Origin: Brucellaceae bacterium
GTDB taxonomy: Bacteria; Pseudomonadota; Alphaproteobacteria; Rhizobiales; Rhizobiaceae
NCBI GenBank assembly: GCA_020637775.1
Contig: JACKJV010000005.1
Span: 62,001 to 126,000 of the forward strand
Direction: 5' to 3'
Length of the DNA stretch: 64,000 nt
Shown here: piece after piece, positions 40,507 to 48,442 of the stretch
Layout of the letters: the number at the start of each line of letters is the position of its first letter
Position numbering within the stretch: position 1 is the first letter of the stretch
The notes under the pieces: generated by a model
Databases searched by the model: none
Seen by the model: the letters and a program-made list of their open reading frames with translations, nothing else
Told to the model about the DNA's origin: nothing
Program-made: the position numbers and the translations under genes

Positions 40507-42411
40507 TCATCCGGTCCATGCAAGAACGACGACGGCGGCCAGCACACCGGCGGCCATGGCGGCGTAGTAGTGGTGGGACATCCCGGTCTGCAGACGCCGG
40601 GCATCGCTACCGCCGATGCCGACGAGACGGGCGGAGCCCTGGGGAATGCCATCGGCGAGACCCTCGCAGAAACGCCTTCCAATCCGGGCAAGCCTGGTGG
40701 TTGCCGCCGCCAAGCCTTTGATGCAGCCGTCGATCATGGTCCGGTCGGCGCGCGACAGGGCTGGCGAAACGGCATGCGCGGCCCTGGCAAGGCTGCGCGG
40801 CAGGGCATCCAGAATCCCGTCGTCGACCCGACAGGCAATCCGGCAAAGCCCCGTGAAAGGCCGCACAACCAGCGCATCGATCACCGCCGGAAGACCCAGC
40901 CAGGCAGCCATCCGTTCCGCCGGTCCACTGGTTCCAAGCGTTGGCCATTGGCGCGCAAGGCCCGTTCCGGCCGCCAGGCCGACCGCCAGAAAAGCAAGCG
41001 AGGCTGCCTTGCCCGCCGTCGTCGATACAGGCAGTTCCATGGCAAGAAATCCGGCTGCGGCGGCATGAAATCCGGGAATCCAGAAAACGCTCATGGCGAG
41101 CACGAAGGCGGCCAGAACCGCGATGGCCGCCGTCTCCGCGGCGTTTGGCTTTCCGCTGCCCGTGGACCGGTCGCCAAGGCCGAAGACCAGCAATTGCCAG
41201 CGCGCGGCATAGGCCCCGGTGAATGCACCCGCGACCATGACCGCGATGCCGGCCCACGGGCTGGCATGGCTGGCCGCAGCCGTGACGAGTTCCTTGCTCC
41301 AGCCGCCGCCTGATGGCGGAATGCCCGCAAGCGCGATTGCTCCAAGCACCGCGCAGCCTGCAACCAGCGGCATGGTGCCGGCAAAACCGAGCCGGTGAAG
41401 GAGAAAGGACCGTCCGCGCCTGCCGGCCGTTCCGGCGGCCAGGAACAGCAGGGCCTTGAAGGCTGCATGAGCCGCAAGATGCAGAAGGGCCGCACCGGGA
41501 AAGCCGGCGCCGGCAGCAACGAACATGAGGCCGAAATGAGCCGAAGTGGAGGCCGCGAGCAGCTTCTTTGCATGGGGCTGCACGATCGCGACAAATCCGC
41601 CAGCCAGCGCGGTAGCCGCTCCGATGGCCATGGCCGATGCGGCGAAGCCGGGCGCGGCAGCGAGATGGGAATGAAGCCGGATCAGCAGGAAAGCCCCGGC
41701 GGCGACCATGGTGGCGGCGTGGAGCAATGCTGAAACCGCGGTCGGGCCAGCCATCGCCCGAAACAGCCATGGCGAAAAGGGGAGCTGACCGGATTTGGCC
41801 GCGGCAGACAGAAGAATGCCGGATACGGCGACCGCGAGCGGCGTTCCTGACAGGCGGGCCATGTCATCGAAGGCAAACGAACCGGTGCCGGCAAACAGAG
41901 CCATGGCGGCGGCAAACAGCCCGAGATCGCCCAGGCGCGTGGCGATGAAGGCGTAGAGGCCTGTCGCCGGGCTTCCCGCATCGCGCCAGGTGTGTCCGAT
42001 CAGCGCCCATGAGCAGGCGCCGACGATTTCCCAGCCGATCAGGAGTGTCAGCAAATCGGCCGCGATCACCAGCACTTCCATGCCCGCGACGAAGAGGAGA
42101 AGCAGTGCCGCCAGCCTGGCCAGCCCCCGTTCGTCTTCATGCGCGGCGGCATAAGCCATGACCGGCAAGGCGATCAGCGGCACGAGAACCGCCATCACAG
42201 CGGCGGCAGGGACAAAGGCGGCGGAGAGCACGAGCGTGTCGCTCCAGGCGACAGTGCCGGTCCATGCGCGGGCGGCGCCGAAGACGGCGAAGAGGCCGGT
42301 TGCAAGAAGAACGGCGCAGCCTGCCAACCCGGTCGCCACGCGCCGGCGCGGTGCCGCGACAGCCAAAGCGAGACCGGCAAGGGCCGGGCCGATGGGCAAG
42401 AGCCAGATCAT
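40507..42411 (-). CDS. NuoL-like proton-translocating antiporter subunit
   Basis: A 634-residue subunit. Helix 5 GWEIVGACSWALIGHTW keeps the glutamate. The helix 7 motif AAAKSGQLPFSPWLFRAM and HAAFKALLFLAAG keep the lysines. The end of the protein has a final transmembrane helix (AAMAAGVLAAVVVLAWTG), so the lateral helix and last anchor of NuoL may be present. ATGA overlap with nuoK. Distinct from MrpA or DabB by context: it sits with NuoK, M and N and there is no DUF2309 partner. Confidence 0.88.
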   Translation of the reverse strand: MIWLLPIGPALAGLALAVAAPRRRVATGLAGCAVLLATGLFAVFGAARAWTGTVAWSDTLVLSAAFVPAAAVMAVLVPLIALPVMAYAAAHEDERGLARLAALLLLFVAGMEVLVIAADLLTLLIGWEIVGACSWALIGHTWRDAGSPATGLYAFIATRLGDLGLFAAAMALFAGTGSFAFDDMARLSGTPLAVAVSGILLSAAAKSGQLPFSPWLFRAMAGPTAVSALLHAATMVAAGAFLLIRLHSHLAAAPGFAASAMAIGAATALAGGFVAIVQPHAKKLLAASTSAHFGLMFVAAGAGFPGAALLHLAAHAAFKALLFLAAGTAGRRGRSFLLHRLGFAGTMPLVAGCAVLGAIALAGIPPSGGGWSKELVTAAASHASPWAGIAVMVAGAFTGAYAARWQLLVFGLGDRSTGSGKPNAAETAAIAVLAAFVLAMSVFWIPGFHAAAAGFLAMELPVSTTAGKAASLAFLAVGLAAGTGLARQWPTLGTSGPAERMAAWLGLPAVIDALVVRPFTGLCRIACRVDDGILDALPRSLARAAHAVSPALSRADRTMIDGCIKGLAAATTRLARIGRRFCEGLADGIPQGSARLVGIGGSDARRLQTGMSHHYYAAMAAGVLAAVVVLAWTG

Positions 42412-42716
42412 CAGTTCTTCAACGTTTGCAGGCTTTCGACCATGTCAGCCTGCCGCTTCCTGTAAACAGCGGTGACCAGGGCGAAGCCGACGGCCATGTC
42501 GATGGCCATGACGGCCATGACGATGATTGCCAGCAATTGCCCGGTCGGCGCACCGCCCAGGGCGTATGACCAGAAGCCGATGGTGGCGAGCAGGACACCG
42601 TTCAGCATCAGTTCGAGGCCCATCATCAGCATCACGAAAGACTGCTGCGACAACGCCCCATAGAGGCCGATCCCGACAAGTGCTGCGGCAATGATGAGAA
42701 CAGAGGCAAGTGTCAT
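42411..42716 (-). CDS. NuoK-like subunit
   Basis: A 101-residue protein with three transmembrane helices, the size of NuoK. The first key glutamate is kept in MMGLELMLNGVLL. The second, in the AAEAAIGLAL block of standard NuoK, reads MAIDMAVGFAL, so Glu is replaced by Asp. The basic end VYRKRQ is typical. It overlaps nuoL and lies 12 bases after nuoJ. Confidence 0.88.
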   Translation of the reverse strand: MTLASVLIIAAALVGIGLYGALSQQSFVMLMMGLELMLNGVLLATIGFWSYALGGAPTGQLLAIIVMAVMAIDMAVGFALVTAVYRKRQADMVESLQTLKN

Positions 42717-42728
42717 GGTGGTCTCGCT

Positions 42729-43325
42729 TCAGTGATGGTGATGACCGCCTTCCCGTTGCGGCCTGCGGCCTGCCGGGCTGCCGCCCGGTTCAAGCGGCGG
42801 CGGTACGGCCCCCTGGTCGGCAGGGCCGAAGCGGCCGCTGCGGCTTGAAAGGACGACGGTGCCGATCATCGTGGCCAGCAGCGTCACGCCGGCTGTCTCG
42901 AAAACCAGCATCGAATCGCCCAGCAATTCCATGCCGAGATCGCGGATGACCGGCTGGGCGGCGGCGACGCGGTTGACAGGAAGTCCGGTGGTGAGGATCG
43001 CGGCGGTGAGACCGGCAAACGCGAAGGCTCCGGCGGCGAGGGAAAAACGCTGCTGATGCACCATCGCCATCGGGTTCAGGCCGGCCGGGTTCATCATGAA
43101 CATGACCATGAACACGGCCATCACCATCATTTCCACGGCCATCATGAAGATCGTGGCGATGCCGATATAGGGCGCGGCGAGCATGACCATGACGAGGCCT
43201 GTCGCGATGAAGGAAACCATCAGAAGGAAGGATGCGCGCACCATGGAATCGGTGGCGAAGACCCGCCAGCCGGACAGGATCGCGATTGCCGAGAGGACGA
43301 GGAACAGGATGTCGCTCACGCCCAT
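42729..43325 (-). CDS. NuoJ-like subunit
   Basis: A 198-residue membrane protein with five predicted helices in the NuoJ position. The region MVMAVFMVMFMMNPAGLNPM is very methionine-rich. The cytoplasmic tail ends in a natural HHHH preceded by REGG. The start at 43325 lies within the end of nuoH (10-base overlap). It belongs to the coupled operon. Confidence 0.85.
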   Translation of the reverse strand: MGVSDILFLVLSAIAILSGWRVFATDSMVRASFLLMVSFIATGLVMVMLAAPYIGIATIFMMAVEMMVMAVFMVMFMMNPAGLNPMAMVHQQRFSLAAGAFAFAGLTAAILTTGLPVNRVAAAQPVIRDLGMELLGDSMLVFETAGVTLLATMIGTVVLSSRSGRFGPADQGAVPPPLEPGGSPAGRRPQREGGHHHH

Positions 43326-44242
43326 AGCAGCACCTCAAGGCCGACAAGGACGAGAACGAGAAACGACAGCGGCAGAAGCACGGTCCAGATGATGTGCAGC
43401 ATGCGCGCAGGCGTTGTCCGGGCGAAGGCGTTGCCGGCCATGACGAGGGCGGCGAGCACCGCGACCGACTTGAGCAGAAGCCACACGGGCCCGGGAAGGA
43501 CGGGGCCAAGATAGCCGCCCAGAAACACCGTGGCAGCCATGACCGAAGCGGACACCAGCATGGCCAGCCGTGCGAATTGCCAGGCCGCGTATTGCGCCCC
43601 GGATGCCTCGGATGACGTGCCGCCGGCGAGATCGGGGGAATCGGCATAGTCGAACGGCCCGCGAACCGAAACGGAAAGCGCCAGGAGCATGAACAGAACA
43701 AAACCCGGCGGCTGGCGCACGACGTTCCAGACCGTATCCTTCTGCGCTGCGACAACCGCGGAAACCGACAGGGATTCGGCCGGCAGGGCCGCGGCGATCA
43801 GCACGAACATGCTGACCAGCATGACCGGCAACGCGATCGCGACATAGCGGTAGGCGCCGATCAGCGCGAGCGGCGCATTGGATGACCAGCCGTGCAGGAA
43901 GACCACGACGACTGTCAGCGCTTCGCAGGCCCCCCACAGCACGATCCCCGCATCGGAATCGGCCGCGACCAGGCCAGGCGCAAGGGGCACGACGCTGAGG
44001 GCAAGGGCAGCCAGTGCGAAATAGAAGACCGGCGCCAGACGCCAGTTGAGCAGGTCAGGCCGTTCGGTCACCACCGACTGGCGCAACAGGAGCGCGGCGC
44101 CCTCGGCCAGCGGCGCAAGGAGGACATTGCCGGCGGGTACATCATCGCGCATTGCCCGATGGAGCCGGTCGATGATCGCCGCGACCCAGGCGCCACCAAC
44201 GAGCAGCAGCGGAATCGAGACGATGGCGACCGCCTGTTTCAT
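43316..44242 (-). CDS. NuoH-like subunit
   Basis: The membrane subunit that in Complex I joins the quinone site to the proton channels; 308 residues, slightly short for NuoH. The NuoH signature loop (usually PFDLPEAExELVxGxxxEYSG) reads GPFDYADSPDLAGGTSSEAS, keeping PFD but losing several glutamates. Around eight helices are predicted. It overlaps the NuoB/D-like gene by four bases. Confidence 0.82.
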   Translation of the reverse strand: MKQAVAIVSIPLLLVGGAWVAAIIDRLHRAMRDDVPAGNVLLAPLAEGAALLLRQSVVTERPDLLNWRLAPVFYFALAALALSVVPLAPGLVAADSDAGIVLWGACEALTVVVVFLHGWSSNAPLALIGAYRYVAIALPVMLVSMFVLIAAALPAESLSVSAVVAAQKDTVWNVVRQPPGFVLFMLLALSVSVRGPFDYADSPDLAGGTSSEASGAQYAAWQFARLAMLVSASVMAATVFLGGYLGPVLPGPVWLLLKSVAVLAALVMAGNAFARTTPARMLHIIWTVLLPLSFLVLVLVGLEVLLWA

Positions 44243-45213
44243 CCACCGTCCCCCCTGTTCGATTGCCCCTGCGCGTGCGCGCCGCGCTTGCCGCTTCCGC
44301 CGGCGTGGTCAGTGTCTTCGTCGACCGGGCACATCTGTTGCAGGAGGGAGTGCGGAATGCTGTTGATCAAGAGGATTGCCTCGTTCCATTCCAGGCCCGG
44401 AAGCAAATCGGCCAGCCTCGGCAATGCGCCCTTGGCGGGCCCTGGCACCTGCCCGTCGAAGCGGTCGCGCAGGCTTGTCCCGCAGATATGGCCCAGATCC
44501 GGCGGCAAGGCATGACGGGCGCCCATCTTCGCGCCGCCCATGAGTTGCATGAGGGCCTTACGCAGGCTTGCGCTACTGTCGATGGTGGCCGGGGCATAGG
44601 GCGGGCGCCGGACCTTCGCCGACTGGATCACGTCTCCCTGCAGGGTGATTTCCAGCTGCATGCCTGGCGGCAGGATGGCGAGAAACGGCCCGAACGCACA
44701 GGTAAACGAATCGAGCGCCAGCCCGTCGCGCAGATCGTCGTCGGGCATGGCGATCGGACGGCCATAGGGCGTGCCGCCCATCATGCCCTCCCCGCCCTGG
44801 CCGTGATCGCCCCTGCCGCGCCACTCATGTGCCGGCTTGTCAGGCAGCAGGCCGGCTTCACTCGCCAGAGCCCCGGACAGGAGGCCGCGCCAGAGGCCGG
44901 CAATGCAAGCGGCCGGATCATCTTGCGGCTCGACGATCACCGGATCCGTCATCTCATGGAAGGGCCTTGCGCCCCACCACACGGTCTTGCGCGGATGCGG
45001 CATCTGGTCGTGCAACTGCCGCAGGTGCTGCCGGTCGCCGTCACGGATCGCACCGGCAACCAGCAGGATTGCCGCATGGCGGATCGATGGCACAAGGCGA
45101 AGGCCGGGCCTGCCGGACAAGGGCCCGGCGCGATCCGCTCCCCCGGTTCCCAGCGCGGCATAGACGGGCGCTGGCGCCGCACGGCCAAGCCGGTGAAGAA
45201 GGTTCATTGCCAT
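44239..45213 (-). CDS. NuoB-like / NuoD-like fusion lacking the N2 cysteines
   Basis: A 324-residue protein in the place of nuoB-D. Residues 30-85 match the NuoB core: SIRHAAILLVAGAIRDGD and LRQLHDQMPHPRKTVWWGA align with the segments around MIVAGT and MPEPRWVISMGSCA. However, the tandem Cys pair, the GSC cysteine and the GC cysteine that bind cluster N2 are all missing. From about residue 150, DGLALDSFTCAFGPF and PPGMQLEITLQGDVIQSAKV resemble the beta domain at the N-terminus of NuoD-type large subunits. The remaining four cysteines are scattered. The start at 45213 is preferred over 45207. The domain reading is mine and moderately secure. Confidence 0.7.
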   Translation of the reverse strand: MAMNLLHRLGRAAPAPVYAALGTGGADRAGPLSGRPGLRLVPSIRHAAILLVAGAIRDGDRQHLRQLHDQMPHPRKTVWWGARPFHEMTDPVIVEPQDDPAACIAGLWRGLLSGALASEAGLLPDKPAHEWRGRGDHGQGGEGMMGGTPYGRPIAMPDDDLRDGLALDSFTCAFGPFLAILPPGMQLEITLQGDVIQSAKVRRPPYAPATIDSSASLRKALMQLMGGAKMGARHALPPDLGHICGTSLRDRFDGQVPGPAKGALPRLADLLPGLEWNEAILLINSIPHSLLQQMCPVDEDTDHAGGSGKRGAHAQGQSNRGDGG

Positions 45214-45560
45214 CGGAATATGCCCTCGCGCCAGCCATAGAGAATGCCGACCGAGAGGATGGCCAGGAACATGCCCATCTCGACCATCGCCTTGGCGCCT
45301 TCCTCGATGAAGACGACAGCCCAAGGGTACATGAACATCATCTCCATCTCGAAGGCGATGAAGAGAAGCGTCATGGAATAATAGCGCACATGGTAGCGCT
45401 GCCAGGCGTGGGTCTGCGGTGTGGCGCCGCCGAGACAAGGCACCTTCTGCGGTTCGGTCATCGGGAACGGCGCGTGGAGTGAGGACGAACGCTGGAGCAG
45501 GCCGGCAAAGACTGCGGCAAGAAAGACGACAACCAGCATTCCGGCCAGGGCTTCCAACAT
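45204..45560 (-). CDS. NuoA-like subunit
   Basis: A 118-residue membrane protein with three helices, first gene of the Nuo-like operon. The family block YYSMTLLFIAFEMEMMFMYP matches the conserved FDVE-type helix of NuoA, and a Cys in KVPCLGG matches the loop CG position. An ATG at 45560 gives MLEALAGMLVVVF, typical; a TTG at 45581 is an alternative. The end overlaps the NuoB/D-like gene by 10 bases. The 247-base gap to divergent sfsA should hold the operon promoter. Confidence 0.88.
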   Translation of the reverse strand: MLEALAGMLVVVFLAAVFAGLLQRSSSLHAPFPMTEPQKVPCLGGATPQTHAWQRYHVRYYSMTLLFIAFEMEMMFMYPWAVVFIEEGAKAMVEMGMFLAILSVGILYGWREGIFRWQ

Positions 45561-45721
45561 ATCCTCCCGTCCTGTTGTCAATGAGGAAGCCGCTCAGGCG
45601 CAAAATGTTCCCGCCGCCGCCCCACGCGGCAACACGGACATGGCATGCGGCAGGAGAAACGGACGGCTGGGACAGGCGCAGCGGCGCTGCCGCCAAGTGC
45701 GCAAAGGCCACACCCAAGCCA

Positions 45722-45750
45722 TTGAAACCCTTCCGGAATGACCCCATAAG
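45722..45750 (+). promoter_or_regulatory. Candidate promoter of sfsA
   Basis: TTGAAA (45722-45727) and CATAAG (45745-45750) are 17 bases apart and lie 58 bases before the sfsA start. This is the best sigma-70-like pair on the plus strand in the gap between nuoA and sfsA. Low to moderate support. Confidence 0.35.
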
Positions 45751-45807
45751 AGGGAACGGAGCCGGTTGCCCGGCCTCGCCAATCCCCGCACCGGCCCGGA
45801 CGTTTTC

Positions 45808-46542
45808 ATGATCTACCCCTCCCCGCTTCTGCCCGCCACGCTGATCCGCCGCTACAAGCGCTTCCTGGCCGATGTTTCGCTCGCGGACGGGCAGGAGATC
45901 ACGGTTTCGGTGCCCAATACCGGATCGATGCTGGGCCTGAGCGACCCCGGCATGGCCGTATGGCTGTCCCGATCGGACAATCCGAAACGCAAATACGCCC
46001 ATACGCTGGAACTGGTCGAGGCGGACGGAACGCTTGTGGGCATCAATACCGGCCTGCCCAACAGGCTGGTCGAGGAGGCAATCGGACGTGGCCTGCTGCC
46101 CGGCCTCTGCGGCTGGGCACACTTGCGGCGCGAACAGCGATACGGGGTGAATTCGCGCATCGACATCCTTCTGGAAGATCCGGAAAAGGGCCGTGCCTAT
46201 GTCGAGGTGAAGAATGTTCATCTGATGCGCGAGCGCGGCCTTGCGGAATTCCCCGATACCGTGACAGCTCGCGGCGCCAAACATCTGGGAGAACTGGCGG
46301 CAATGGCACGCGCGGGCCACAAGGCGGTGATGGTCTATCTCGTCCAGCGTGGCGATTGCGACCGGTTTCGCCTGTGCGGCGACCTCGACCCCACCTATGC
46401 CGCAGCCTTCCGCGAGGCGCGGGATGCCGGCGTGGAAGCCTGGGCGCTGGGCTGCACGCTGACGGCCGAGGGCATCAATGCCGACCGGCTCATCGAGATC
46501 ATCGATCCCGTTCCACAGGGCGTCAGTTCCGGCATGCCTTGA
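45808..46542 (+). CDS. sfsA: Sugar fermentation stimulation protein SfsA
   Basis: A 244-residue SfsA family protein. In Escherichia coli SfsA is linked to maltose metabolism and has a nuclease-like fold; its cell function is unsettled. Family blocks are [41 protein letters not shown] and [13 protein letters not shown]. The start at 45808 ([19 protein letters not shown]) is chosen from family alignment; the frame opens at 45766. It precedes map and radC in the usual rhizobial order, marking a return to conserved chromosome. Confidence 0.95.
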   Translation: MIYPSPLLPATLIRRYKRFLADVSLADGQEITVSVPNTGSMLGLSDPGMAVWLSRSDNPKRKYAHTLELVEADGTLVGINTGLPNRLVEEAIGRGLLPGLCGWAHLRREQRYGVNSRIDILLEDPEKGRAYVEVKNVHLMRERGLAEFPDTVTARGAKHLGELAAMARAGHKAVMVYLVQRGDCDRFRLCGDLDPTYAAAFREARDAGVEAWALGCTLTAEGINADRLIEIIDPVPQGVSSGMP

Positions 46543-46630
46543 ATGCCCCGGCGAATGATGCCATTTGAGAGCCACGCGCGGGCGGAAGGCAATCAGGTAC
46601 GATTTCCAGGCAGCACAAGGGAACTGAACC

Positions 46631-47461
46631 ATGGTCACATATGTGGATGCGGCGTCGGCGCCCCTGAAAAACACCGGCCAGATCCGCCTGTACGGGCCGG
46701 AGGATTTCGAAGGCATGCGCAAGGCCTGCCAGTTGACGGCCCGCTGCCTGGACGAACTGGCCGGCATGGTTCGCCCCGGCTTGCAAACGGAAGAAATAGA
46801 CCGTTTCGTCTATGAATTCGGCGCGGATCACGGCGCCATACCGGCGACGCTGAACTACCGCGGCTATACCAAATCCAGTTGCACCTCGGTCAATCATGTT
46901 GTCTGCCACGGCATTCCCAACGAGAAGCCGCTGCGCGAAGGCGACATCGTGAATATCGACGTCACCTACATCCTGGACGGCTGGCATGGCGATTCCAGCC
47001 GCATGTATCCTGTGGGCCAGATCAAGCGCGCGGCCGAGCGGCTGATGGAAGTCACCTACGAATCGATGATGCGCGGCATTGCAGCCATCCGGCCGGGCAT
47101 CAGAACGGGCGCCATCGGCGCGGCCATCCAGGCCCATGCCGAGGCCGAGCGCTGCTCGGTGGTCCGCGATTTCTGCGGCCATGGCGTCGGGCGGCTGTTC
47201 CATGACGCACCCAATATCCTGCACTACGGGACGCCGGCCGATGGCGTGGAAATGCGGGAAGGCATGATCTTCACCGTCGAACCGATGATCAATCTCGGGC
47301 GGCCGCATGTGAAGGTGCTGTCGGACGGCTGGACAGCGGTCACCCGTGACCGTTCGCTGTCGGCCCAGTACGAGCATACGGTGGGAGTCACCGCCGACGG
47401 CTGCGAGATCTTCACGCTGTCGCCTGGCGGGCTCGACAAGCCCGGCCTGCCGACCGGCTGA
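46631..47461 (+). CDS. map: Methionine aminopeptidase, type I
   Basis: Removes the initiator methionine from new proteins, using two metal ions. The metal ligands are recognisable: Asp in NIDVTYILDGWHGDSS (two), His in GHGVGRLFHD, Glu in FTVEPMI and Glu near QYEHTVGV. The cysteine-containing SSCTSVNHVVCHGIP is the normal active-site loop. The length of 276 residues is normal for alphaproteobacterial MetAP. It is probably cotranscribed with sfsA (88-base gap). Confidence 0.96.
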   Translation: MVTYVDAASAPLKNTGQIRLYGPEDFEGMRKACQLTARCLDELAGMVRPGLQTEEIDRFVYEFGADHGAIPATLNYRGYTKSSCTSVNHVVCHGIPNEKPLREGDIVNIDVTYILDGWHGDSSRMYPVGQIKRAAERLMEVTYESMMRGIAAIRPGIRTGAIGAAIQAHAEAERCSVVRDFCGHGVGRLFHDAPNILHYGTPADGVEMREGMIFTVEPMINLGRPHVKVLSDGWTAVTRDRSLSAQYEHTVGVTADGCEIFTLSPGGLDKPGLPTG

Positions 47462-47608
47462 TACCGCCTTCGTGCCGCGGTTCCAATAGCAGCAGTCGTG
47501 GTGTCAGCCCGCCTTCCAACGAAACGGTTGCTGGGTTAGTCTTGCAGGCGTGGGGCTTGTACCGGTTCGCGATTCCCTCGCGGCGGCACGGGGCGGACTG
47601 AAATCACG

Positions 47609-48370
47609 ATGGCTGACGAACCCGACGAGCGCGGCATGTTTGCTGATTCCGCGCACGCTCCCTCTCCTTTCATCTCCAAGACACGCCCGATGGAAGCCAA
47701 GCCGCACTGGCATGGACATCGCGACCGGCTCCGGGAGAAATTCGCGAGCGCGGGCGAAGGTGCACTTGCCGATTATGAACTGCTGGAACTGCTTCTCTAC
47801 CGGCTCATTCCCCGCCGGGATACGAAACCGATCGCCAAGGCCTTGATCGCCCGCTTCGGCAGTATCGGGGGGGTGCTCGGGGCACCGGCGGATCTGCTGC
47901 GGGAGGTCAGCGGGGTCGGTGCCATCGTCGCCACGGAACTGAAACTCGTCGCCGCGGTAGGCCAGCGATCGCTCAAGTCGGAGATCCGCAACAAGCAGGT
48001 GATGGGATCATGGTCCACGGTGATCAACTACTGCACCGCGGCCATGGCCCACGAGACGCGCGAGCAGTTCCGCATCCTGTTTCTCGACAAGAAGAACGTG
48101 CTGATCGCCGACGAGGTGCAACAGACGGGCACGGTGGACCATACCCCGGTCTATACCCGCGAGGTCATTCACCGAGCCCTGGCGCTGGGTGCGACCGCCA
48201 TCATCCTGGTTCACAACCATCCGTCCGGCGATCCGACGCCGTCGCGGGCCGATATCGACATGACCCGCACGATCGCGGAAAGCGCTGCGCCACTCGGCAT
48301 CACCGTGCATGACCACATCATCATCGGCAAGGACGGGCATCTGAGCATGAAGGCGCACCGCCTGTTCTGA
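47609..48370 (+). CDS. radC: RadC family JAB-domain protein
   Basis: A 253-residue protein with an N-terminal helix-hairpin-helix-like region ([12 protein letters not shown] and [11 protein letters not shown]) and a C-terminal JAMM/MPN metalloprotease-like domain. The metal motif is [14 protein letters not shown], preceded by a conserved Glu in REVIHRAL. It was once tied to DNA repair, but its role remains unproven. The start at 47609 has no strong ribosome site; M28 ([14 protein letters not shown]) is an alternative. It ends at a strong two-way terminator. Confidence 0.94.
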   Translation: MADEPDERGMFADSAHAPSPFISKTRPMEAKPHWHGHRDRLREKFASAGEGALADYELLELLLYRLIPRRDTKPIAKALIARFGSIGGVLGAPADLLREVSGVGAIVATELKLVAAVGQRSLKSEIRNKQVMGSWSTVINYCTAAMAHETREQFRILFLDKKNVLIADEVQQTGTVDHTPVYTREVIHRALALGATAIILVHNHPSGDPTPSRADIDMTRTIAESAAPLGITVHDHIIIGKDGHLSMKAHRLF

Positions 48371-48380
48371 CAGCGGCGAA

Positions 48381-48425
48381 GAAAAAAGGCCGCCGGAGCA
48401 TCGCCGGCGGCCTTTCCTTTTCCCT
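48381..48425. terminator. Bidirectional terminator between radC and tig
   Basis: A perfect 9-bp GC stem (GGCCGCCGG at 48388-48396 with CCGGCGGCC at 48404-48412, 7-base loop). It is flanked by AAAAAA on the left and TTTCCTTTTCCCTT on the right, so it can terminate both radC (plus) and tig (minus), which converge on it. Confidence 0.88.
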
Positions 48426-48442
48426 TGCGGACAGCCCGCGCC

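Noticed and set aside
40507-42411. NuoL-like gene as part of a DabAB inorganic carbon pump or Mrp antiporter
   Set aside because: No DUF2309 partner and no mrp subunits; flanking genes are NuoK-, NuoM- and NuoN-like.
44239-46767. Single 842-codon minus-strand frame spanning the NuoB/D-like gene, nuoA and sfsA
   Set aside because: Only the part to 45213 is coding; the rest is opposite sfsA and in another frame from nuoA.
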